The notes below the pieces were generated by a model. That model saw nothing but the letters and a program-made list of their open reading frames with translations, ran no database searches and was not told the DNA's origin. Both the position numbers and the translations under genes were made by a program. From Balneolaceae bacterium (GTDB taxonomy: Bacteria > Bacteroidota > Rhodothermia > Balneolales > Balneolaceae), in the NCBI GenBank assembly GCA_003555185.1, contig PWFZ01000344.1, positions 1 to 7,806 of the forward strand: a DNA stretch of 7,806 bases, written 5' to 3'. Numbering within the stretch: position 1 is the first letter of the stretch; every line of letters begins with the position of its first letter. Below, in pieces: positions 1 through 6,452 of the stretch.

Positions 1-715
1 ATATGGGTTCCGGGCGTGTGAATGTAAAGATTCTGGGCACCGAACTTGTATCAATTCTCACCTCGTTGTAATTCACATCAAAATCCAGATTTTGTGATAC
101 GGTTTCATACCTCAAAAAAGGTTCATTCTGTAAAACGATAGCAGCCTCTTTTGTTGGTACTCTATGGGTAAAGTAAAAATCAGGTAACTCTTCAATATAC
201 CGTCGTACTACTCTGTATTTGTACTCAAGAACTGTCCCGGGTCCGGCCTCCGGCATTTCGAACTCCACAATTTTGTACCGGCTGTTCAGGTCCGATCTGG
301 TACTTTGCGCCGGATCGAGGTACACTCTGCTTCCATCGGATTGATGCGTAATTCCCTCGAGTCGGGTGATTACCTCCACATCATCTGCACTGTAAAACGG
401 AATCCCCACCAGTGAGGCGTCAGAAATCTCAAGGGGATCATCACTGTAAACTTTAATGCGAACAAGGTGATCCATTATCGCCTGAAGCCCCCGCGCCCCC
501 TCCTGGAACCGCACCGATGTCTCTTTTAAAAGAATTTCAAACGGGTAGTCATGGTCGGCTTGCATAGTGATCATTTCCTCAGAAATATCACCAAATTTTG
601 AAAAAATGTTAGCATCCTCAACCGCTTCACGTTCCTGCTGAGCTAAAAGAACTTCTCCCGCACTTAGGGTAAAGATAACCAGTAAAATAATGCGGGAGGG
701 AAATCTCATAACCAT
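1..715 (-). CDS. Exported DUF3857 domain protein, partial (C-terminus beyond left edge)
   Basis: I translated this frame by hand; it stays open from the ATG at 715 to the window edge, giving 238 residues. Residues 1-25 form a signal peptide: basic start (MVMRFPSR), hydrophobic core, then LLA before QQE, so cleavage is likely after Ala25. A second ATG at 709 would also keep the signal. Residues about 50-235 match DUF3857 in pattern, especially the stretch near 146-186 with RYKIVEFEMP, PGTVLEYKY and LPDFYF. Such proteins usually carry a transglutaminase-like domain after DUF3857, but that part lies outside the window. The protein should be periplasmic or surface-associated; its substrate is unknown. 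It begins 14 bases after the pyrC stop, so the two are probably co-transcribed. No Shine-Dalgarno sequence precedes the start. The family call is fairly secure; the function is not. Confidence 0.78.
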   Translation of the reverse strand, partial: MVMRFPSRIILLVIFTLSAGEVLLAQQEREAVEDANIFSKFGDISEEMITMQADHDYPFEILLKETSVRFQEGARGLQAIMDHLVRIKVYSDDPLEISDASLVGIPFYSADDVEVITRLEGITHQSDGSRVYLDPAQSTRSDLNSRYKIVEFEMPEAGPGTVLEYKYRVVRRYIEELPDFYFTHRVPTKEAAIVLQNEPFLRYETVSQNLDFDVNYNEVRIDTSSVPRIFTFTRPEPI

Positions 716-729
716 CTTTATGCTAAAAA

Positions 730-2031
730 TCAGTGGCGCAATTTGTTCTCTATGAACTGACCTTTGTTATAAATCCCAATTGCACGCCCTGTCATTTGTT
801 GACCGATATAGGGTGAATTTCTCGATTTCGAACGGACCTCTTTAGCCGAATACATCCACTCTTCATCCGTAGTAAACAGAGTTAAGTTGGCTTTATTTCC
901 TTTCTCCAGCTTTGGAATATCCAGGTTCAAGATTTTTCTAGGGTTCGTAACCAGCTTTTCGAGCAATTGAGTAAGTGTTAGTTTACCCGTTTTCAACAGT
1001 TGTTTCACAGAAACGCTCCATACTGTTTCAAGACCAATAATTCCGTTGGGAGCATAAATAAATTCAACTTCTTTTTCGTCTACAGCGTGCGGGGCATGAT
1101 CGGTACAAATCACATCAATCGTCCCATCTACCAATCCTTCTATCATGGCGTCCACATCATCCTGTGTTCTAAGCGGAGGATGCATTTTCACGTTTGTATC
1201 GAAATCACGCTTTTCAACTTCTTCATCAGTCAGGTCAAAATGGTGAGCACAAACTTCTGTCGTTACGTTTACGCCTTCTTCTTTCGCTTTTCGAATCAGG
1301 TCAACCGCTTTACGTGTGCTTATATGTGCCACATGAATGTGTCCGCCCGTAAATTCGGCTAGCAAAATATCCCGCGCAATCATGGTTTCTTCGGCGATAC
1401 CGGGAGTACCATCGAGACCAAGCTTAGTAGAAACATCACCTTCGTTCATATGGCCCGGGCGTGAGAGCTCCAAATCTTCCTCATGGTTGATGATTGGCAT
1501 TCCCAGCATGGATGAGTATTCCAAAGCAACGCGCATCACCTGAGAGCTCGCCACGGGATCGCCGTCATCACTGAATGCTACCGCACCCCCTTTCTTCATA
1601 TCGGCCATTTCTGCGATTGAATTTCCGGCCCGTTCTTTTGTTACGCAACCGATCGGGTGAACATCAACTGCCTCGCCCTCTGATTTTTTTCGAATATACT
1701 CAACAACATCGCGGGTATGAATCGCCGGTTTGGTATTCGGCATACAGGCTACTTCCGTGAATCCGCCAAAAGCCGCTGACCGACATCCGGTTTCAATCGT
1801 CTCCTTATGCTCAAAACCCGGTTCGCGAAAGTGAACGTGCATATCCATCCAACCGCCACTTATAAAAGCTCCTTTAGCATCAAAAATGTCTTCATTCTTT
1901 TCCTGCTTTAACCCAACTCCAATTTCTGCGATAACTCCATCACGGATACGCAGGTCCATCGTTTCTTTGCCATTATAACTATCGCCTACCGGTATGCAGT
2001 TCTGTATGAGAAGGTTTGGAGTCATTATCAT
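730..2031 (-). CDS. pyrC: Dihydroorotase, class I (pyrimidine biosynthesis)
   Basis: Interconverts N-carbamoyl-L-aspartate and L-dihydroorotate, the third step of de novo UMP synthesis, in the cytoplasm. The 433 residues fit the bacterial class I family. Zinc-site and substrate residues of the amidohydrolase barrel are present: H65, H67 and R69 in DMHVHFREPG, the bridging aspartate in SDDG (near 154-157), H183 in NHEED, H236 in VAHIST, and D311 with H312 and H315 in TDHAPH. The retained TDHAPH and HxH motifs argue for an active enzyme rather than the inactive PyrC-like partner found in some bacteria. The start could be ATG 2031 or the in-frame ATG 2025; neither has a Shine-Dalgarno sequence. 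The gene reads away from the GNAT gene, and the DUF3857 gene follows closely. A relative such as hydantoinase/allantoinase is possible, but the HFREPG and PPLR motifs favour dihydroorotase. Confidence 0.93.
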   Translation of the reverse strand: MIMTPNLLIQNCIPVGDSYNGKETMDLRIRDGVIAEIGVGLKQEKNEDIFDAKGAFISGGWMDMHVHFREPGFEHKETIETGCRSAAFGGFTEVACMPNTKPAIHTRDVVEYIRKKSEGEAVDVHPIGCVTKERAGNSIAEMADMKKGGAVAFSDDGDPVASSQVMRVALEYSSMLGMPIINHEEDLELSRPGHMNEGDVSTKLGLDGTPGIAEETMIARDILLAEFTGGHIHVAHISTRKAVDLIRKAKEEGVNVTTEVCAHHFDLTDEEVEKRDFDTNVKMHPPLRTQDDVDAMIEGLVDGTIDVICTDHAPHAVDEKEVEFIYAPNGIIGLETVWSVSVKQLLKTGKLTLTQLLEKLVTNPRKILNLDIPKLEKGNKANLTLFTTDEEWMYSAKEVRSKSRNSPYIGQQMTGRAIGIYNKGQFIENKLRH

Positions 2032-2236
2032 AAAATATTGTAGATTAAATTTGATCAGAATATAGGCTGATTTCGGCTGAATTACGATCTAAAATCCTGT
2101 TATGATTCGATAACCTTCAACCTCTTCAAAATTTCACTACAATTAATCCGCACATTATGCGTGAGGATCTTATTGAGTATTTACATAACCCTTAATGAGG
2201 TCATGTCATATTTCACTGTAGATATTACATAGTTTA
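2032..2236. promoter_or_regulatory. Divergent intergenic region of pyrC and the GNAT gene
   Basis: These 205 bases lie between two divergently read genes and so should contain a promoter for each. I could not find a convincing match to the Bacteroidota consensus (TTTG, about 20 bases, TAnnTTTG) or to a canonical sigma-70 pair on either strand. The one visible motif is a direct repeat GGCTGA at 2065-2070 and 2075-2080, with starts ten bases apart, about 35-45 bases before the pyrC start. It could be an operator half-site pair or chance. The region call rests on gene orientation only. Confidence 0.4.
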
Positions 2237-2845
2237 ATGAGAAAATCTTTGAAAATAAAAACGGTGACAGGAAAGAAAATAAGCGCTTATGTATCGGCAT
2301 TAGCAGGACTTAGAATGACCGTCTTCCGGGAATTCCCCTATCTTTATGATGGATCTCTTAAGTATGAGGAAGACTACCTCCAAACGTATGTTCAGTCTGA
2401 AGAAAGTGTAGCTGTGCTGGTATTTGATAATGAAAATATTGTTGGTGCATCCACTGCTCTTCCGATGCAAGATGAAACTCCAGAATTTAAGTTGCCATTT
2501 CTTAAAAATGGATACAATCCAGAAACGGTTTTCTACTGCGGAGAATCCGTTTTGTTAGAAACATATCGAGGTAGAGGAATTTACTCTCGCTTTTTTTTTG
2601 AGAGAGAAAACCACGCCAAAAAGCTGAATCGGTTTGAATGGATTTGCTTTTGTGCAGTACAGCGGCCCGACGATCACCCACTAAAACCTGATGACTATCA
2701 ACCACTGGACCCCGTTTGGAAGAAATTTGGCTATAAAAAGCATCCTGAATTAACGGCTGCCTATTCCTGGAAAGATGTAAACAAACAAGAGGAAACAGAA
2801 AAACAGATGGTTTTTTGGATGAAGAAACTGGACTCGGAAAAGTAG
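2237..2845 (+). CDS. GNAT-type acyltransferase, substrate unknown
   Basis: A 202-residue cytoplasmic protein that looks like a GCN5-related N-acyltransferase. Residues 55-76 give the central strands (VAVLVFDNENIVGASTALP). Residues 104-120 (SVLLETYRGRGIYSRFF) match the acyl-CoA pyrophosphate-binding motif A: R111, G112, R113 and G114, followed by a helix. Residues 133-141 (FEWICFCAV) fit the next strand, and 157-166 (LDPVWKKFGY) the typical late W-x-x-x-G-[YF] segment. I cannot name the substrate; the N-terminal RMTVFREFPYLYDG stretch and the acidic KYEEDYL stretch probably help define it. The ATG at 2237 is the first in frame and has no Shine-Dalgarno sequence. A run of nine T at 2591-2599 encodes Phe119-121 and is a possible slippage site. 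The gene lies upstream of xseA on the same strand, but a functional link is not implied. Confidence 0.75.
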   Translation: MRKSLKIKTVTGKKISAYVSALAGLRMTVFREFPYLYDGSLKYEEDYLQTYVQSEESVAVLVFDNENIVGASTALPMQDETPEFKLPFLKNGYNPETVFYCGESVLLETYRGRGIYSRFFFERENHAKKLNRFEWICFCAVQRPDDHPLKPDDYQPLDPVWKKFGYKKHPELTAAYSWKDVNKQEETEKQMVFWMKKLDSEK

Positions 2846-2920
2846 CCTCTACTTTCTGTACTACAAATATCCCCGACATAATTCTTGCCATTGCGTAATC
2901 AAACAGAGATTTTAAAAGCT

Positions 2921-4117
2921 ATGGCAAAACAAATCCCCTTTGCGTTTGATGTCGCTTCTGTAAGTGACATTACCAACCAGATTAAATCGCTGCTCGAATC
3001 GAACTTCATTGATGTGCTTGTGGAGGGTGAGCTGAGTAATGTAAATCAAAGCCGAAACGGTCATGTCTATTTCACGATTAAAGATGACAATGCCCAGCTT
3101 CCTTGTGTAATGTGGAGATCAAAAGCACAGCAGCTTGGAGTTGAATTAAAAGACGGTCAGCAGGTAGTTCTTGGCGGAGACATTCAGGTTTATGCCCCGC
3201 ATGGGCGATATCAAATGATTGTAAGTCTGGTGGAACAGGCCGGTGTGGGACGGCTTCAGCAGAAATTTGAGGAGCTAAAAAAGAAACTTCAGGCAGAGGG
3301 ACTCTTTGATGATATTCACAAGAAACCCCTTCCTGCATTTCCGGAACATATCGGAGTAATTACATCCTCAACAAGCGCGGCTTTTCAAGACATAAAAGCA
3401 ACATTCGAAAAAAGATGGCCATTGGCTACTCTCTATCTTCATCACGCCAGCGTACAGGGATTAAATGCTGCAGGAGAACTTGTAAGAGCCATTCAATATT
3501 TTCAGAATCATCCCAAAGTTGAACTGCTGATTATTGGACGAGGCGGAGGATCGCTGGAAGATTTATGGCCGTTCAACGAGGAGGTAGTCGCACGTACACT
3601 TTTTGAATCTAAAATTCCTGTGATCAGCGCAGTTGGGCATGAAGTGGATTTTAGCATCAGCGACTTTGTAGCCGATTCCAGAGCGGCAACTCCTACACAA
3701 GCAGTTATGATTGCAGCGCCGGATATCAATGATTTAAGACTCCAGATTGATGACTATTCCGGAACTATAGAACATCATCTAAAACGAAAAATAGAGCAGT
3801 ACAGAGAGTATGTTTATAGATTAGCTCACTCCCATGCATTGTTAAAAGTTCAGGATCGAATTCGTCACCATAAAAACCGGGTGGACACTCTTACCGATCG
3901 AATTAAAAGTCGATTTGAACGAAAAATCATGGAGCACAAGTCTCACCTTCAACGTTTGCAGCATGCTCTTGATACTGAAAATCCAAAAGCACCGCTGGAA
4001 AAGGGGTTCGTCAGGATTTTACAAAATGGAAAATGGGTGCGATCTAAATCAGTGTTTACCGATAAAGATCCATTCGATATTGAATGGAAAGATGGGATTG
4101 TTAAAAAGGAAAGTTAA
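2921..4117 (+). CDS. xseA: Exodeoxyribonuclease VII large subunit
   Basis: Catalytic subunit of exonuclease VII, which degrades single-stranded DNA from both ends in repair and recombination and normally works with several copies of the small XseB subunit. I choose ATG 2921 (398 residues, MAKQIPFAFD); the frame extends upstream to TTG codons at 2891 and 2885, but the added residues look non-conserved. Domains: an N-terminal OB-fold, about 12-105 (VEGELSNV, GHVYFTIKD); the catalytic domain, about 125-265; a long coiled-coil region, about 270-355; and a C-terminal tail beginning PLEKGFVRI. D157, R207 (GRGGGS), H240 and D243 (GHEVD) have the same spacing as E. coli D155, R205, H238 and D241, so the enzyme should be active. 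No xseB follows; the gene ends at a convergent repeat-filled gap. It may be co-transcribed with the GNAT gene, 75 bases upstream, or have its own promoter. Confidence 0.95.
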   Translation: MAKQIPFAFDVASVSDITNQIKSLLESNFIDVLVEGELSNVNQSRNGHVYFTIKDDNAQLPCVMWRSKAQQLGVELKDGQQVVLGGDIQVYAPHGRYQMIVSLVEQAGVGRLQQKFEELKKKLQAEGLFDDIHKKPLPAFPEHIGVITSSTSAAFQDIKATFEKRWPLATLYLHHASVQGLNAAGELVRAIQYFQNHPKVELLIIGRGGGSLEDLWPFNEEVVARTLFESKIPVISAVGHEVDFSISDFVADSRAATPTQAVMIAAPDINDLRLQIDDYSGTIEHHLKRKIEQYREYVYRLAHSHALLKVQDRIRHHKNRVDTLTDRIKSRFERKIMEHKSHLQRLQHALDTENPKAPLEKGFVRILQNGKWVRSKSVFTDKDPFDIEWKDGIVKKES

Positions 4118-4200
4118 AAAAGATTCCCTGCTCAAACGAAGTTTGGAGATGCCCTGAGGCTGTCAAAGAGGGTTTATGAATGAAATCTCTAATTATTTAA

Positions 4201-4340
4201 GTCATACCGGACCCCGATCCGCTCATCTTTTACCCGCTAGCTGGTGTTTTTCCAGTCCCGAACTCGTTTTCGGGGCGATATCTCCTAGCCATATCAACGC
4301 CGGGAAATTCTGATCCCGAAAGCTTTCGGCACATAATGAC
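4201..4340. repeat. Cluster of three REP-like palindromic units bounded by GTCAT/ATGAC
   Basis: A 140-base stretch begins with GTCAT (4201-4205) and ends with its complement ATGAC (4336-4340). Inside are three units with a shared plan: GTC, a short stem-loop with CGGA/TCCG or CCGAA/TTCGG arms, then an ATC(T)-like end. Unit 1 (4201-4228) has the stem 4208-4211/4218-4221. Unit 2 (4255-4283) has the stem CCCGAA/TTCGGG, 4257-4262/4269-4274. Unit 3 is inverted (4312-4340) and contains the perfect 14-base palindrome CCGAAAGCTTTCGG (4316-4329). The plan resembles dispersed GTCAT-type intergenic repeats known in many bacterial genomes, here as diverged copies; that match is from memory and needs a genome-wide check. 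Possible roles include transcription termination or mRNA 3'-end protection; decayed mobile DNA is also possible. Confidence 0.6.
4241..4274. repeat. Tandem stem-loops inside the repeat cluster
   Basis: Two adjacent inverted repeats can fold one after the other: CTGG 4241-4244 with CCAG 4252-4255 (seven-base, T-rich loop), then CCCGAA 4257-4262 with TTCGGG 4269-4274 (six-base loop). A single base separates them. The second is the stronger of the two and could act in either direction because both arms are present on both strands. No T-run directly follows, so I do not call it an intrinsic terminator. Confidence 0.5.
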
Positions 4341-4387
4341 ACCCTTTTTGGACAACCTCACGACACAGATTAACAGGTAATTTAAAG

Positions 4388-4903
4388 TTACCGGCTTAAT
4401 GCTTCGTTGAATGCTTCATCGGTCAGGCTTCGTCGCAATAGATTTACAGCATCTTCTCTCGAAAGCCTAATTCTGGAGTAGACATAATGAGTATTATTCT
4501 CCTGAACGTATTCAACTGTTTCATCCAGATCAGAAAACTCCAGATTTCGAACGCTATTTCTTAAATCAATAATAAAGCCCGGAGATTCATATTCGGCTCT
4601 TCCATCATCTGAAACAAGAGAAACACGAATATTTTCAACAAATTTGTCGATAGTGAATCTTAGATTTTCTGTAGCCAATTCTATTGATTGTTGATGCGTC
4701 TCAGCTGAGTCAGCGGCAATTGCCAAAGCATAGCCCGTAAAATGAACGGTATCTGCTTCGGATGTAATAGTATTATTATACCATTCAGGAACAGATTCAT
4801 CTACAACTTCTTCTTCAGTATCCGGTTCGGTTGTAAGAGTTTCAGGCGGAGAGCAGGAAAATAAAAATCCGAGAATAAAGAGTGCCGTTACATATAATTT
4901 CAT
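4388..4903 (-). CDS. LPP20-like lipoprotein
   Basis: A small lipid-anchored envelope protein of 171 residues from ATG 4903. I prefer this start to the longer frame beginning at 4951 because it puts a lipoprotein signal at the N-terminus: K2, a hydrophobic core, and the lipobox LFSC with Cys17 as the lipidated residue. A Pro/Thr/Glu/Asp-rich linker follows (18-38). Residues 39-105 begin PEWYNN and continue through HFTGYALAIAADSAETHQQSIELATENLR. This resembles the LPP20 family, where a P-x-W-Y segment precedes a G-x-A strand and a helix. Residues 128-150 supply later strands (VEYVQENNTHYVYSRIRL). The molecular role of the family is poorly known. The start lies 4 bases after the htrA stop, so translation is probably coupled to the protease. 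AGGA is present but only two bases before the ATG, too close for a normal ribosome site. Confidence 0.65.
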   Translation of the reverse strand: MKLYVTALFILGFLFSCSPPETLTTEPDTEEEVVDESVPEWYNNTITSEADTVHFTGYALAIAADSAETHQQSIELATENLRFTIDKFVENIRVSLVSDDGRAEYESPGFIIDLRNSVRNLEFSDLDETVEYVQENNTHYVYSRIRLSREDAVNLLRRSLTDEAFNEALSR

Positions 4904-4907
4904 AGTC

Positions 4908-6452
4908 CTAATTAAGCTTATAATATCCGATTGAGCCGGATTCTGTTTCAATTTTCAAATTCAGGGCATCACCGGTGTTTTGCGATTTATCAACTATTTT
5001 CTGCAATTCGCTTAAGGTAGTTACCTTTTTGCCATTTACCTCAAGAATTCTATATCCCTGTTTTAAACCTCTCATTTGAGCGGGTGATTCATTATCAATA
5101 CGGTGAATATACAGATCAAACACTATTGGATCTTCAGGTGATGCCAGTCCCTGTACCGAAAATCCAAGATCGTCAAATTTTTGATACTCTATACCTGAAC
5201 CATCTCTGTTTTCGGGTATTTCATCAAAATCGTCATCCGGCTCCAGTTGCTGTTGTTCTCCAAAAGAGAGGAGCTCGGGCTCCGGTCTGACTAATTCCTG
5301 CAGTTCAACTTCTTTGACAAGTGTTTCTCCATCCCGCCAAATTGTGAGATTTATTTTAGCACCGGGGCGAAACATTGCCACTTTTTCCTGTAGCTGATTC
5401 GATTCATTTACTTCTTCTTCATTGACCTTAAGAATGATATCAGATGGATTAACCCCACCTTTACTTGCAGCCCCATCTTCAGTTACGTTCGATACAATAA
5501 CACCTCTGATTCGTTCCAGGCCTGCTCTTCTTGCCAATTCATCATCCACAGACTGAATACTGATTCCCAGCATTCCACGGCGAACCTCACCGAATTCTAT
5601 TAAATCTTCTGCTACTTTCATTGCCAGATTACTTGGTACGGCAAAGCCATACCCCTGATAATTGCCGCTTTGAGTAGCAATTGCTGTGTTAATTCCAATC
5701 AGTTCTCCACTGGTATTCACGAGTGCACCGCCACTGTTTCCCCGGTTGATGGCCGCGTCTGTTTGTATAAAGCTTTCTATTCGCAAAATGTCATCAATAA
5801 TTTGCACATCTCGGCCTAAAGCGCTGACTATTCCGGCCGTTACAGTAGATTGAAGCCTTAATGGATTACCAATTGCCAAAACCCATTCACCAACTTCAAT
5901 TTGACTGGAATTACCAATTGTGAGCTGAGGAAAATCTTTTCCATCTATTTTTAAAACGGCTAAATCTGTGCTTGGATCCCTGCCTACTATTCTGGCATCG
6001 TATGTTCGTTTGTCCTGCAGAGTTACTGAAATCCCATCTCTAACTGCGTGTTCAACAACATGATTATTGGTTAGTATGTAGCCATCACTTGTGATAAGCA
6101 CTCCCGAACCTACAGTATTAGCCCTGGGAGGCATGAATCGTCTCCACATTGACTCTTCATCTTCATCACCATTTCCCCGTAAATCCTGACTTCTTGTAGG
6201 AACAATTGTTTCAATATAGACGACAGTAGGAGTTACATTTTTTGCAATAGAACGAAAGACGAATCGATCATCTATCTTTTCAAGATCCTCGTTCGACCAC
6301 ATTGGCATTTCGCTTCTGTTAACATCCGTATATCGAACTTCAGCCAGATCAAACGAAAAGGATCCCTGCCTAATTAGCGTAATAATAATTCCTATTAATA
6401 TTCCTATCAACAGAAGTAGTACACCCGATAAAAATTTATCTCTTATTTTCAT
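4908..6452 (-). CDS. Deg/HtrA-type serine protease with two PDZ domains
   Basis: Envelope protein-quality-control protease. Residues 9-27 are a single hydrophobic helix without an evident cleavage site, so the protein is probably anchored in the inner membrane with the protease in the periplasm. The trypsin-like domain spans about 63-285 with a complete triad: H131 (TNNHVV), D163 (STDLAVL) and S240 (GNSGG). PDZ1 is about 291-385 (GMLGISIQ, GVIVSNV, GAASKGGVNPSDIILKVN). A linker rich in Asp, Glu and Gln (about 388-427) leads to PDZ2, about 428-512, which ends at the C-terminus. Length 514 is typical of DegP/DegQ-like two-PDZ proteins. The start codon lies inside the end of recO, a 17-base overlap in another frame, so translation is likely coupled. 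Whether it corresponds to DegP, DegQ or DegS cannot be settled; the membrane anchor recalls DegS, but DegS has one PDZ domain. Confidence 0.93.
   Translation of the reverse strand: MKIRDKFLSGVLLLLIGILIGIIITLIRQGSFSFDLAEVRYTDVNRSEMPMWSNEDLEKIDDRFVFRSIAKNVTPTVVYIETIVPTRSQDLRGNGDEDEESMWRRFMPPRANTVGSGVLITSDGYILTNNHVVEHAVRDGISVTLQDKRTYDARIVGRDPSTDLAVLKIDGKDFPQLTIGNSSQIEVGEWVLAIGNPLRLQSTVTAGIVSALGRDVQIIDDILRIESFIQTDAAINRGNSGGALVNTSGELIGINTAIATQSGNYQGYGFAVPSNLAMKVAEDLIEFGEVRRGMLGISIQSVDDELARRAGLERIRGVIVSNVTEDGAASKGGVNPSDIILKVNEEEVNESNQLQEKVAMFRPGAKINLTIWRDGETLVKEVELQELVRPEPELLSFGEQQQLEPDDDFDEIPENRDGSGIEYQKFDDLGFSVQGLASPEDPIVFDLYIHRIDNESPAQMRGLKQGYRILEVNGKKVTTLSELQKIVDKSQNTGDALNLKIETESGSIGYYKLN

Larger units (their letters stand above)
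4118..4387. other. Convergent intergenic region between xseA and the lipoprotein gene
   Basis: These 270 non-coding bases lie between the 3' ends of two opposing transcription units. The first 80 bases contain only a weak hairpin (CAAAC/GTTTG, 4133-4145). The centre holds a structured repeat cluster, listed separately. The last 47 bases contain a weak inverted repeat at 4376-4392 (GGTAA/TTACC) overlapping the lipoprotein stop. No xseB-like reading frame was found here. The hairpins may end transcription from both sides, though no classical hairpin plus T-run is seen directly after xseA. Confidence 0.6.

Noticed and set aside
1000..1760. Plus-strand open frames opposite pyrC (and similar frames opposite xseA, htrA, recO and the GNAT gene)
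   Set aside because: They lie antisense to well-supported genes and show no protein-like motifs; they are shadows of the coding strand.
2885..2920. Longer xseA form beginning at TTG 2885
   Set aside because: The twelve extra residues do not look like the family N-terminus, and the ATG at 2921 gives a normal length; TTG 2885 or 2891 cannot be wholly excluded.
4133..4145. CAAAC/GTTTG hairpin as the xseA terminator
   Set aside because: Five pairs with a three-base loop and no following T-run; too weak to call.
4118..4200. Remnant of xseB after xseA
   Set aside because: All three forward frames were read; none shows the short helical pattern of XseB.
4176..4313. 45-codon plus-strand frame starting ATG at 4176, running through the repeat cluster
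   Set aside because: It overlaps the palindromic units, lacks a ribosome site and has no recognisable protein pattern. Palindromic DNA readily leaves such frames open.
4376..4392. Inverted repeat GGTAA/TTACC as terminator of the lipoprotein gene
   Set aside because: The stem is only five AT-rich pairs, it overlaps the stop codon, and no T-run follows it on the minus strand.
4904..4951. Longer form of the lipoprotein starting at 4951 inside htrA
   Set aside because: It would bury the lipoprotein signal behind 16 unrelated residues; the start at 4903 puts the signal at the N-terminus.
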